Below, piece after piece: positions 36,831-45,065 of a DNA stretch of 64,000 nt. The notes beneath the pieces were generated by a model. It searched no databases and was not told where the DNA came from. It saw nothing but the letters and a program-made list of their open reading frames with translations. A program made the position numbers and the translations under genes. Origin of the DNA: Prochlorococcus_E sp000760215 (GTDB lineage: Bacteria > Cyanobacteriota > Cyanobacteriia > PCC-6307 > Cyanobiaceae). The stretch is from the NCBI RefSeq assembly GCF_047303175.1, contig NZ_CP138945.1. The stretch is one strand, 5' to 3'. How positions within the stretch are numbered: position 1 is the stretch's first letter; the number at the start of each line of letters is the position of its first letter.

Positions 36831-37451
36831 ATGATGAAATCCAGATCTTTAGCAAGAGAAGTTTCTCTTTTGTTTTTAGGACAAATTTCAGAAGATCATC
36901 TTAAAAACTATAATACAATATCATTAGATGATATTTTGAATATGGCTCTAGATACACTGATGACTCATTGGCGAGAACAGTTAGATTATTGTGCTATTCA
37001 AATAGAGTTAGGGCAACAAGAGCTTCTTAATAGTGAAATATATGAATCTGATAATTTAAAAAAAGCTCGTGTTCATTTAACGAAATGTTTGGAACAATCA
37101 GAGAATATCATAAATATTTTGTCAGATACTTTTGAGCTTTCAAGATTACTAACCCTCAGTGATCAGGATAATATTCGTAAAGAAGCGATTAATAGAGTTG
37201 ATTTGGTTATTAAAAATTTTACTGATATCAACTCTTCGCTTGATAGTGTTATGGATGGCTGGAGATTAAAACGCTTGCCTCGTATTGATCAAGATATTTT
37301 ACGCTTGGCTTATGTGGATTTGTATAATTTGAAAACACCTATACCAGTTACTTGTAACGAAGCAGTTAATCTTGCTAATCGTTATAGTGATGACCAAGGT
37401 CGGAAAATGATTAATGGTGTTTTAAGAAGATTGCAAAATAGATTTTCTTAG
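36831..37451 (+). CDS. nusB: Transcription antitermination factor NusB
   Basis: RNA-binding helical protein for rRNA antitermination, 206 aa. N-terminal SRSLAREVSLLFLGQI replaces the usual RRxAREIALQALYQ. The C-terminal half holds the family core RLPRIDQDILRLAYVDLYNL, then IPVTCNEAVNLANRYSDDQGRKMINGVL. A middle insertion (about residues 40-115) makes it longer than E. coli NusB (139 aa), as in other cyanobacteria. Lies 15 bp after DUF502 and 52 bp before ftsY. Confidence 0.93.
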   Translation: MMKSRSLAREVSLLFLGQISEDHLKNYNTISLDDILNMALDTLMTHWREQLDYCAIQIELGQQELLNSEIYESDNLKKARVHLTKCLEQSENIINILSDTFELSRLLTLSDQDNIRKEAINRVDLVIKNFTDINSSLDSVMDGWRLKRLPRIDQDILRLAYVDLYNLKTPIPVTCNEAVNLANRYSDDQGRKMINGVLRRLQNRFS

Positions 37452-37503
37452 ACATCTTTTTATTTTGATTTAAAATAATTAACAATAAACTTTTAATCAC
37501 CCT

Positions 37504-38802
37504 ATGAATCAAGAAAAGGACAATAAATTACCTAATGGTTCTAGCCTAAAAGAACAAGATGATACATTGGAATGGGCTAAACAAGCCTATGAAAAATTAA
37601 AACTTCAGCAAGATGAGAAAAAGCAAGCTGAATTAAAACAACAACAGAAAGAACAAGATTCACTCGAAAATAGTCAATCTATTATTGAATCGAATATAGA
37701 AGTATCTTCATCTTTTGATGATAATAACCAATTAAAGAATAAAGGAATTGATTCATCTATAGAACTTCCTAAAGTAGATGAGGAATTAGGTGATTTTGAT
37801 GACAACTTCACTTGGTCTGCAAATGTATTAAAATCTCAAGGTAAAAGTGTAGATAATATTTCTTTAGATGAAATTAATTGGCTTTCAAAACTACAGCAGG
37901 GACTTGAAAAAACCCGGAAAGGATTTGTTACAGACTTGCTTGATAAATTTGGTGATGATCCTCTTACACCTGAAGTATTAGATGAATTAGAAACATTACT
38001 CTTAAGATCTGATGCAGGTGTAGATGCTACTGACAAAATTATTAATTCCTTAAGAACTCGTTTAAATGAGGAAGTTTTAGATTCTAAAGAAGGTTTACGT
38101 TTTCTTAAAGAGCAACTTTGTGAGATAGTTGATAAACCAATTGAAGATAGTGGACAGATTGAATTGGTTCCTAAACATAATGTTTTAAATATTTGGTTAT
38201 TAGTGGGTGTGAATGGTGTTGGTAAAACAACAACTTTGGGTAAGTTGGCTAATTTATCCTTGATCAGTGGATTTTCTGCATTAATTGCAGCTGCTGATAC
38301 TTTTAGAGCTGCTGCTGTTGAGCAAGTAAAAGTTTGGGGTCAGAGAAGTGGTGTTTCTGTAATAGCAAATAATACTCCGAATGCTGATCCTGCTGCTGTT
38401 GTTTTTGATGCTATAGGTGCTGCTAAGTCAAAAAATATTGAACTTTTATTAGTAGATACAGCTGGAAGACTTCAAACTAAAAATAATTTAATGGAAGAAT
38501 TAAGTAAGGTAAGAAAAATAATCGATCGACTTGCACCTGAAGCGCAAGTCGAATCTTTATTAGTTCTTGATGCAACCCAGGGTCAAAATGGATTGAGTCA
38601 AGCAATGGCTTTTGCAAAGTCTGCCAATCTTACAGGTGTTGTCATTACTAAACTTGATGGCTCATCTCGAGGTGGTGTTGCTTTTGCAGTTGCATCACAA
38701 GCTAAATTACCTATTCGTTTTATTGGAGCTGGTGAAGGAATTAGAGATTTAAGACCTTTTAAAAGTTTTGAGTTTGTAGAGGCTCTTTTATCGAATCGAT
38801 GA
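37504..38802 (+). CDS. ftsY: Signal recognition particle receptor FtsY
   Basis: SRP receptor GTPase docking ribosomes to the membrane, 432 aa. The first 120 residues are an acidic, Gln/Glu/Lys-rich region of low complexity. The NG domain follows: GVNGVGKTTTLGKLANL (G1), AADTFRAAAVEQV (G2), DTAGRLQTKNNLMEEL (G3), TKLDGSSRGG (G4) and GAGEGIRDLRPF. The C-terminus ends directly after the NG domain. Located between nusB and the PP2C phosphatase gene. Confidence 0.97.
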   Translation: MNQEKDNKLPNGSSLKEQDDTLEWAKQAYEKLKLQQDEKKQAELKQQQKEQDSLENSQSIIESNIEVSSSFDDNNQLKNKGIDSSIELPKVDEELGDFDDNFTWSANVLKSQGKSVDNISLDEINWLSKLQQGLEKTRKGFVTDLLDKFGDDPLTPEVLDELETLLLRSDAGVDATDKIINSLRTRLNEEVLDSKEGLRFLKEQLCEIVDKPIEDSGQIELVPKHNVLNIWLLVGVNGVGKTTTLGKLANLSLISGFSALIAAADTFRAAAVEQVKVWGQRSGVSVIANNTPNADPAAVVFDAIGAAKSKNIELLLVDTAGRLQTKNNLMEELSKVRKIIDRLAPEAQVESLLVLDATQGQNGLSQAMAFAKSANLTGVVITKLDGSSRGGVAFAVASQAKLPIRFIGAGEGIRDLRPFKSFEFVEALLSNR

Positions 38803-38860
38803 GATATGTAGTTTCTTTAGAAAAACTTTGCTATTTTTTTAATCCTTCTGACATTGTGGA

Positions 38861-40261
38861 TTGAGCACTAATCCTCCAATTCCCTCTCGAAAGAACTCTG
38901 TTTCTTCTGCTTCGCATCCTTATGATTCTTTAAGAGATTTACTAGATAGTCTCTCAAATGAACAAAAGCGAAATCAGGAGTTAATTGCTTCACTATCTTT
39001 TGCTCTTAGAAATTTTACTAATATAGATCGTTTTTTGGAGCTTATCCCAGTTCTAGCGTCTAAATTGGTCGGGGTTGGTGGCTGTTTGTTGATTCCTTTT
39101 CATGTTGATGGACGTATTTCAAGGGATCAGATTTATTGTGAGCCTATTGATAATTCGGATTCATTAATTCGTCAAATTTTAAATTTCGAGAAAGGGAGTG
39201 AAGTTGGTTTTGCCCAACAAGAAACTGATTTAAAAGGTTTAGACCATATAGTTGAAAGTTATTTTTCTAATTCTTTTGTTTTTTCCACTTCTCTTGTAGC
39301 CAGAGGAATCCAACGTGGCAGACTTTATGCTTTTGACTTGAAAAAATCTTTTAAATTTAGTGATATTCATTGTCGTCATTTGCAATTAGTTGCAGATCTT
39401 GCAGCAGTTGCAATTGAAAATCATTTCTTACTTCAACAGACTCGGTATCATGAAAGTGTTGATCGACAAGTGAGTATAGGTGCTGAAATTCAGTCTCAAT
39501 TGCTGCCTGATCATTGTCCGGTAATTCAAGGTGTAGAACTTGCAGCTTCTTGTAGACCAGCATTACAGGTTGGAGGTGATTATTACGATTTCATGTCTAC
39601 TAAATCGGAGTTGATAGGAGTTAACAAAGAACGAGGTCGATGGTCTCTAGTAATAGGTGATGTGATGGGTAAAGGAATTCCTGCAGCATTGTTAATGACA
39701 ATGCTGCGAGGAATGTTGAGAGCAGAGATTTTAAGTGATTTGCCACCTGATCGAATTTTGCATGATTTAAATCAACTTGCTCTTGCTGATTTGGCTCAAT
39801 CTCATCGATTTGTCACCCTGTTTTATTCTGATTTTGAGCCAATCTCAAAAAAATTGCGATTTGCAAATGCTGCTCATAATCCCCCATTGCTTTGGAGATC
39901 AAGGCAAAAAGAAATTATTCGTTTAGATGCACTCGGACTCCTAATTGGGCTTCAACCAGATGCAGAATATGTTTGTGGAGAGGTTGTTCTTCAGCCTGGT
40001 GATGTTCTCCTTTATTACACAGATGGAGTTACTGAGGCTATGGGTATGGCTGGAGAAAGATTTAATGAAAATCGCTTAATTTCTTTATTGGACGAATCTG
40101 CTAAGGAGTTTTCACGGGCTCAGACTATTTTAGATAATCTTTTTGACCGTTTAGACAGGTTTGTTGGGGATCATCATCATTTGGAGGATGATGCTTCCAT
40201 GGTTGTTCTCAAGGTTCATGATGAACCTGATCTTCTACAAGTAAATAATTCAACTGCCTGA
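38861..40261 (+). CDS. GAF-PP2C (RsbU/SpoIIE-like) serine phosphatase
   Basis: A 466-aa protein. The GAF-like sensor region is about residues 45-195 (NIDRFLELIPVLASKLVG...LVADLAAVAIENHFLLQQT). A SpoIIE-type PP2C domain follows with GAEIQSQLLPDH, LQVGGDYYDF, VIGDVMGKGIPAALLMTMLRG, FANAAHNPPLLWR and LYYTDGVTEAMG, which contain the metal-binding aspartates. RsbU-type phosphatases act on anti-anti-sigma factors; no partner is adjacent. TTG at 38861 is used as the start. Likely signalling role inferred from domains only. Confidence 0.92.
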   Translation: MSTNPPIPSRKNSVSSASHPYDSLRDLLDSLSNEQKRNQELIASLSFALRNFTNIDRFLELIPVLASKLVGVGGCLLIPFHVDGRISRDQIYCEPIDNSDSLIRQILNFEKGSEVGFAQQETDLKGLDHIVESYFSNSFVFSTSLVARGIQRGRLYAFDLKKSFKFSDIHCRHLQLVADLAAVAIENHFLLQQTRYHESVDRQVSIGAEIQSQLLPDHCPVIQGVELAASCRPALQVGGDYYDFMSTKSELIGVNKERGRWSLVIGDVMGKGIPAALLMTMLRGMLRAEILSDLPPDRILHDLNQLALADLAQSHRFVTLFYSDFEPISKKLRFANAAHNPPLLWRSRQKEIIRLDALGLLIGLQPDAEYVCGEVVLQPGDVLLYYTDGVTEAMGMAGERFNENRLISLLDESAKEFSRAQTILDNLFDRLDRFVGDHHHLEDDASMVVLKVHDEPDLLQVNNSTA

Positions 40262-40311
40262 CAAGAAGAGTACAAACTGCTTTATTAGATAAAAGTTATG
40301 GATTAGCAAAT

Positions 40312-41700
40312 TTGGTAAAAACTTGGAGCCAAAGATTTGAAGAAGGGTTAAATCCTTTCATAGAAACCTTTAATGCATCTATTGCCTTTGATTTTGTTCT
40401 TCTTGAGGAAGATCTTGATGGCTCTATAGCTCATGCAAGAATGCTTGGGAAAGTAGGTTTGATTACCTCTGCTGAGGCTGCTCAACTTGAGGATGGTTTG
40501 GAGAAAATCCGTTTCGAAGCTTCTCAAGGCAATTTTAAACCCGATGATCTTGATGAAGATGTTCATATGGCTGTTGAACGTCGTTTAACTTCTCTTCTGG
40601 GTTCACTTGGTAAAAAGCTACATACCGCTAGAAGTAGAAATGATCAAGTTGGCACAGACTTAAGGCTTTGGTTGCGGCGTCGAATTGATGAATTGGATAT
40701 ACAGCTAAAGCGATTACAAATTGCTTTATTTAATCAAGCAGAGCAAAATATATTTACTCTTATTCCTGGTTATACGCATTTACAAAGAGCACAACCTTTA
40801 TCTCTAGCTCATCATTTGCTTGCTTATATTGAGATGATTCAGAGAGATAGGAATCGTTTATTAGATGTTAGAAAACGAGTAAATATATGTCCTTTAGGAG
40901 CAGCAGCTTTGGCCGGTACATCTTTATCAATTGATAGAAGAAGTACCGCAGAACAATTGGGCTTTTCTAGTATTTATGCTAATAGCCTAGATGCAGTTAG
41001 TGATAGGGATTTCGCTGTTGAGTTTACATCTGCTTCATCATTGATAATGGTTCATTTAAGCCGTTTAGCAGAAGAGATTATTTTATGGGCTTCAGAAGAA
41101 TTTTCTTTTATATATCTTACGGATAGATGTTCTACAGGAAGTAGCTTGATGCCTCAAAAAAAGAATCCTGATGTACCTGAATTAGTAAGAGGTAAAACAG
41201 GAAGAGTGTTTGGGCATCTTCAAGCTCTCTTGACTATGATTAAAGGTCTTCCTTTAGCATATAACAAGGATTTTCAAGAAGATAAAGAGGCTATCTTTGA
41301 TACATTTACAACTGTATTTGATTCTTTAAAAGCAATGTCAATTCTTTTAGAAGAAGGTTTGGAATTTTCTTATGAAAGTTTGAGTAAAGCTGTTGAAGCG
41401 GATTTTTCAAATGCTACTGATGTAGCAGATTACTTAGTATCTAAAAATATACCTTTTAGAGAGGCTTACCAAATTGTTGGGAATTTAGTAAAATTCTGCA
41501 TAAAAGATAAAATTTTACTTAAGGATTTAACTATTGCTCAATGGCAAGAGATTCATCCTGTTTTTGATGAAGACATATATGAAAAAATTATTCCACAAAA
41601 TGTAGTTGCTTCTAGAGTCAGTGAGGGAGGTACAGGTTTTGAGCGAGTTCGACAAGAATTGCAAAAATGGAAAAATGATCTTATTTCACCAAATCAATAA
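40312..41700 (+). CDS. argH: Argininosuccinate lyase
   Basis: Cleaves argininosuccinate to arginine and fumarate, 462 aa, fumarase/aspartase superfamily. N-terminal TWSQRFEEGLNPFIETFNASI, then EDVHMAVERRL, KLHTARSRNDQVGTDLRLWLR, GYTHLQRAQP, and the signature GSSLMPQKKNPDVPELVRGKTGRV with the catalytic loop serine. The only suitable initiator is TTG at 40312; an upstream ATG runs into a stop at once. Last gene of the nusB-ftsY-PP2C run. Confidence 0.97.
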   Translation: MVKTWSQRFEEGLNPFIETFNASIAFDFVLLEEDLDGSIAHARMLGKVGLITSAEAAQLEDGLEKIRFEASQGNFKPDDLDEDVHMAVERRLTSLLGSLGKKLHTARSRNDQVGTDLRLWLRRRIDELDIQLKRLQIALFNQAEQNIFTLIPGYTHLQRAQPLSLAHHLLAYIEMIQRDRNRLLDVRKRVNICPLGAAALAGTSLSIDRRSTAEQLGFSSIYANSLDAVSDRDFAVEFTSASSLIMVHLSRLAEEIILWASEEFSFIYLTDRCSTGSSLMPQKKNPDVPELVRGKTGRVFGHLQALLTMIKGLPLAYNKDFQEDKEAIFDTFTTVFDSLKAMSILLEEGLEFSYESLSKAVEADFSNATDVADYLVSKNIPFREAYQIVGNLVKFCIKDKILLKDLTIAQWQEIHPVFDEDIYEKIIPQNVVASRVSEGGTGFERVRQELQKWKNDLISPNQ

Positions 41701-41776
41701 TGATTTTGTTCCTAGAGGCTGTTAGGTATTAAAATTATTAGGTTGATGATTTTTTATTTAGATCATTAATTATTTT

Positions 41777-41793
41777 AGGCTTCACAGCCTTTT
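41777..41793 (+). other. Small hairpin in the leader of the RNA-binding protein gene
   Basis: AGGCT/AGCCT (41777-41781 and 41786-41790) with loop TCAC followed by TTT, 31 bp before the GTG start. Too short for a confident terminator; it could end argH transcripts weakly or form part of the leader of the downstream gene. Confidence 0.3.
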
Positions 41794-41823
41794 AGCTAAA
41801 TTTATTTTCAGTCCAATTTTCAA

Positions 41824-42579
41824 GTGAGTATTTTTGTTGGCAATTTGCCCTTCCGCGCTGAGCAGGAAGATGTTATTCAGTTGTTTGCCCCTTATGGAGA
41901 GGTTGCAAACTGTTCTTTACCTCTAGAACGTGATACCGGTCGCAAAAGAGGTTTTGCATTTATTGAAATGGCTGATGAGACAGCAGAAGCTGCTGCTATC
42001 GAAGCTCTTCAAGGCGCGGAATTAATGGGACGGCCTCTAAGGATTAATAAAGCTGAGCCGCGTGGAGGCGGCGGCGGCGGACGTGGTGGCTATGGCGGTG
42101 GCGGCGGACGTGGCGGCTACGGCGGCGGCGGCGGCGGCTATGGCGGTGGCGGCGGCTATGGCGGCGGCTATGGCGGCGGCGGTCAAGGCGGTTATGGCGG
42201 CGGCGGTCAAGGCGGTTATGGCGGTGGCGGTCAAGGCGGCTATGGCGGTGGCGGTCAAGGCGGTTACGGCGGTGGCGGTCAAGGCGGTTATGGCGGTGGC
42301 GGTCAAGGCGGTTACGGCGGTGGCGGTCAAGGCGGTTACGGCGGTGGCGGTCAAGGCGGTTACGGCGGTGGCGGTCAAGGCGGTTACGGCGGTGGCGGTG
42401 CACAGCAACAAGTTGATCAGCGTGCTTCTGGCGCTCAAGGTTGGGAAGATAGGAGTTATGGTTCTTCTTCTGAGTCTTCAGAGAGAGATGACACTCGCAG
42501 CAAGCGAAGAAGAGGAACTTCCTCTGATTCAGATGTTAGTAATGACGAAAATGTCGATTATGGTGGTGCGGAGGGATAA
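41824..42579 (+). CDS. RRM RNA-binding protein with long Gly-Tyr-Gln repeat domain
   Basis: A 251-aa protein starting at GTG. One RRM (residues 1-80) has RNP2 IFVGNLPF and RNP1 KRGFAFIEM, as in cyanobacterial Rbp proteins that resemble eukaryotic glycine-rich RNA-binding proteins and are often cold-induced. Residues about 80-197 are a low-complexity domain of GGYGGGG units, including nine exact GQGGYGGG repeats. The tail is a Ser/Asp/Arg-rich segment (SSESSERDDTRSKRRRGTSSDSD). The repeat DNA is far richer in G+C than anything else here. The 123-bp upstream region holds a hairpin. A hairpin plus T-run just after the stop is the likely terminator. Confidence 0.93.
   Translation: MSIFVGNLPFRAEQEDVIQLFAPYGEVANCSLPLERDTGRKRGFAFIEMADETAEAAAIEALQGAELMGRPLRINKAEPRGGGGGGRGGYGGGGGRGGYGGGGGGYGGGGGYGGGYGGGGQGGYGGGGQGGYGGGGQGGYGGGGQGGYGGGGQGGYGGGGQGGYGGGGQGGYGGGGQGGYGGGGQGGYGGGGAQQQVDQRASGAQGWEDRSYGSSSESSERDDTRSKRRRGTSSDSDVSNDENVDYGGAEG
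42181..42396 (+). repeat. Nine tandem 24-bp units encoding GQGGYGGG
   Basis: Units begin at 42181 and every 24 bp to 42373, differing only by silent changes at a few third positions (tat/tac, ggc/ggt). The preceding 100 bp is a less regular GGC/GGT array. In-frame units imply copy number can vary without frameshift. Confidence 0.95.
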
Positions 42580-42589
42580 CTCTTAACGT

Positions 42590-43588
42590 TTACAGCCCGA
42601 TATCTTCTAATTGTCGGGCTGCTTTTACTAGAATATTCAAATCTGCTTTTTGTTGCTGAGCATTCATGCTGAGCTCATTTCTCCATTTCCGTGCACCTTT
42701 AACTCCTTGAACTAGGTTTAATGTGTGTTTGCAAATATCCCATAAGCGACCATTTTGTTTTAAATGTTTTTCAGCGTATGGAATTAACCCTTTAATTGTT
42801 GAAGAAGCAGATATTCTTTTTTCTTTTTCTCCAAAGAAAAAATGATCAATATTTTTCCATAGAAGTGGATTTGAATATATTGCTCTTCCTATCATTACTC
42901 CATCAAATGTTTTGAGGGCTTCTATACATTGAGATTGATTTTTCAACCCGCCATTTAATTCGATTTTTAATTTTGGCCGATATTTTTTGATTCTCGCAAC
43001 CATTTCATATTGAAGAGGGGGGATTGTGCGATTTTGCTTAGGGTTTAAACCACTTAGCCATGCTTTTCTTGCATGAATTGAAAATCTTTCTGCCCCTGCT
43101 GAAGCTATTTTGTCTATAAATTCAAGCAGAAATATTTCACTATCAAGATCATCTATTCCTGTTCTATGCTTAATTGTTACTGGAATATTGGTTGTTTGTT
43201 TCATCGCTTCAATACATTTTGCCACTTGATCTGGATTAGCCATTAAACATGCACCGAAATTCCCAGATTTTACTTTTTGACTAGGGCATCCAAGGTTTAA
43301 ATTGATTTCATCATATCCCCAAATCTCTGCTAGATGAGCAGCTTCAGAGAGTATTTTTGGATCATCTCCTCCTACCTGAAGTGCAATTGGTCGTTCTATT
43401 TCGTCAAAATCAAGCAATTTTGAACAATTATATTCAAGAGCTTTTGCGACAATCATTTCTGTGTATAAAAGAGCTCTTTTGCTTATTTGCCGCATTAGCA
43501 CTCTAAAATGTCTATCAGTACAGTCGAGCATTGGAGCTACACTGAATTGATAGGCTTCTGTTAGTAATGGCTTTACTTCGTTGATCAT
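42590..43588 (-). CDS. dusA: tRNA-dihydrouridine synthase (DusA-like)
   Basis: Flavoenzyme reducing uridine in tRNA D-loops, 332 aa. Motifs are VAPMLDCTDRHFRVLMRQIS, LYTEMIVAKAL, ALQVGGDDP, EINLNLGCPSQKVKSGNFGACLM (active-site Cys), IKHRTGIDDLDS and FSIHARKAWLSGLNPKQNR, which is the DusA-type HARKAWL form. IELNGGL and DGVMIGRAIYSNP bind FMN phosphate. The gene ends only 10 bp from the convergent RNA-binding protein gene, with a shared terminator hairpin. Confidence 0.95.
   Translation of the reverse strand: MINEVKPLLTEAYQFSVAPMLDCTDRHFRVLMRQISKRALLYTEMIVAKALEYNCSKLLDFDEIERPIALQVGGDDPKILSEAAHLAEIWGYDEINLNLGCPSQKVKSGNFGACLMANPDQVAKCIEAMKQTTNIPVTIKHRTGIDDLDSEIFLLEFIDKIASAGAERFSIHARKAWLSGLNPKQNRTIPPLQYEMVARIKKYRPKLKIELNGGLKNQSQCIEALKTFDGVMIGRAIYSNPLLWKNIDHFFFGEKEKRISASSTIKGLIPYAEKHLKQNGRLWDICKHTLNLVQGVKGARKWRNELSMNAQQQKADLNILVKAARQLEDIGL
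42593..42626 (+). terminator. Rho-independent terminator of the RNA-binding protein gene
   Basis: CAGCCCGA (42593-42600) and TCGGGCTG (42614-42621) form an 8-bp perfect stem with a 13-nt loop, followed by CTTTTA. The stem lies within the last codons of the convergent dus gene, so those codons serve both purposes. Confidence 0.7.
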
Positions 43589-43642
43589 TTTTTGTTTTTA
43601 TACATTTAGTTTTCACTTAGAAAGCTTTGATTTATTTATCTT

Positions 43643-44149
43643 ATGAATAGCAAATTTTTGTTGTTTAGTCGTAGGTCTTTTTTAATGGGATTTTGGTCAT
43701 TTTTTTTAGGGAGTTTTTTTCGCCCTAAAAAAGTCTTAGCTGCATCTGATTCTGATCAATATTCTTTTGTTTTAACAAAAGAAGATTGGAAAAAACGACT
43801 TTCTCCAGAGGCCTTTAATGTTTTGAGAAAAGAAGGTACTGAAAGACCTTTTTCTAGTTTATTGAATAATGAGAAAAGAAAAGGAATTTTTGTTTGTGCT
43901 GGATGCGAGCAGCCTTTGTTTGATTCTTCTAAGAAATTTGATAGTGGAACTGGATGGCCAAGTTTTTGGGAACCGTTGCCAAATGCAATAAATACCAAAA
44001 AGGATTTTAAATTAATTGTCCCTCGTACCGAATATCATTGTAGTAAATGTGGTGGTCATCAAGGTCATGTATTTAATGATGGACCTAGGCCATCGGGAAA
44101 AAGATATTGCAATAATGGTGTTGCACTTCTTTTCCGCCCATTGGATTGA
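43643..44149 (+). CDS. msrB: Methionine-R-sulfoxide reductase with twin-arginine signal
   Basis: Reduces methionine-R-sulfoxide, 168 aa. Zinc-site pairs are VCAGCEQPLF and CSKCGGHQGHVF; RYCNNGVALLF carries the resolving/catalytic cysteine and FDSGTGWPSFW is the substrate block. The N-terminus SRRSFLMGFWSFFLGSFFRPKKVLAA has consecutive arginines before a hydrophobic stretch and an AxA-like end, as in Tat signal peptides, suggesting action in the periplasm or thylakoid lumen. Divergent from dus; grpE follows after 86 bp. Confidence 0.94.
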   Translation: MNSKFLLFSRRSFLMGFWSFFLGSFFRPKKVLAASDSDQYSFVLTKEDWKKRLSPEAFNVLRKEGTERPFSSLLNNEKRKGIFVCAGCEQPLFDSSKKFDSGTGWPSFWEPLPNAINTKKDFKLIVPRTEYHCSKCGGHQGHVFNDGPRPSGKRYCNNGVALLFRPLD

Positions 44150-44235
44150 ATTTACCTTGGTGCGGGCTTCCGTAGCTTGTTAGATCTTCACTCTTTGCTT
44201 CAAGATTAAGGACTAGAGTTTAAAAAAGGTTTCAT

Positions 44236-45021
44236 ATGGCTGAAGAACTTTCAACATCAAGTCAAGAAGGTCTAGAAATAGATTCTAATAGTGATCAATC
44301 TGAGCGAATTGATTCCTCTTTTAATGAAAAATCATCAGTTGATTCATTACAAGAGGATCAAATTGATATGATCGAGAATAAAATTAATCCCGACTCTACC
44401 CCCAATTCTGACGCTACTTCAGACTCTGAACTAGATACGGAATCAATTAAGCAACCTCTTGATAATGAAGCTCGTCTTCAGCAGTTAGAAAGTGAACATG
44501 AGACTTTGAAAAGTCAATATATGAGGATAGCCGCAGATTTTGACAATTTCAGAAAACGTCAAACTCGAGATCAAGATGATTTAAAAGTGCAGCTTACTTG
44601 TACTACTTTGAGTGAAATTTTGCCAGTTGTAGATAATTTTGAGCGGGCTAGACAACAAATCATCCCAGAAGGAGAAGAAGCCTTAAACCTTCATAGGAAT
44701 TATCAAAATCTTTATAAGCAACTTGTTGATGTTTTAAAGAAGCTGGGTGTTGCCCCTATGAGAGTTGTAGGCCAAGCTTTTGATCCAACTCTTCATGAGG
44801 CCCTTCTTAAAGAGCCAAGTGATGAAGTTCTTGAGGATATAATTATTGAAGAATTAGTTCGCGGATATCATTTGAATGGAAGAGTTTTGCGTCATGCTCA
44901 AGTGAAAGTTTCTATGGGGCCTGGTCCTAAAAGTAATGATGAAGAAAAGCAAATAGATGAAGTTAAACAGACTGTTAATGATAATGATTCTGACGACTTA
45001 CAAGAAGGATCAGTCTCATGA
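44236..45021 (+). CDS. grpE: Nucleotide exchange factor GrpE
   Basis: Stimulates ADP release from DnaK, 261 aa. The first 75 residues are acidic and low complexity. The coiled-coil begins near residue 80 (LQQLESEHETLKSQYMRIAADFDNFRKRQTRDQDD), and the beta-wing domain includes GVAPMRVVGQAFDPTLHEAL and ELVRGYHLNGRVLRHAQVKVS. The C-terminal 30 residues are again acidic. The longer ends exceed E. coli GrpE (197 aa). dnaJ follows 44 bp later, forming a grpE-dnaJ unit. Confidence 0.96.
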   Translation: MAEELSTSSQEGLEIDSNSDQSERIDSSFNEKSSVDSLQEDQIDMIENKINPDSTPNSDATSDSELDTESIKQPLDNEARLQQLESEHETLKSQYMRIAADFDNFRKRQTRDQDDLKVQLTCTTLSEILPVVDNFERARQQIIPEGEEALNLHRNYQNLYKQLVDVLKKLGVAPMRVVGQAFDPTLHEALLKEPSDEVLEDIIIEELVRGYHLNGRVLRHAQVKVSMGPGPKSNDEEKQIDEVKQTVNDNDSDDLQEGSVS

Positions 45022-45065
45022 AATTTTTTTTTAAAGTTCCACCTTCAATAGAGATTTAACAACTA

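Noticed and set aside
42181..42396. Regularly spaced repeat considered as a CRISPR array.
   Set aside because: Units are directly abutting and coding, without spacers or cas genes.
42037..42586. Long open frames on both strands across the Gly-rich repeat (Ala/Thr-rich and Arg/His-rich translations).
   Set aside because: They arise because the GGC/GGT/TAC repeat lacks stops in other frames; the RRM frame is the only one with a real domain.
44150..44235. GC-richer spacer before grpE considered as a tRNA or RNA thermometer.
   Set aside because: No cloverleaf; possible stems are only three base pairs.
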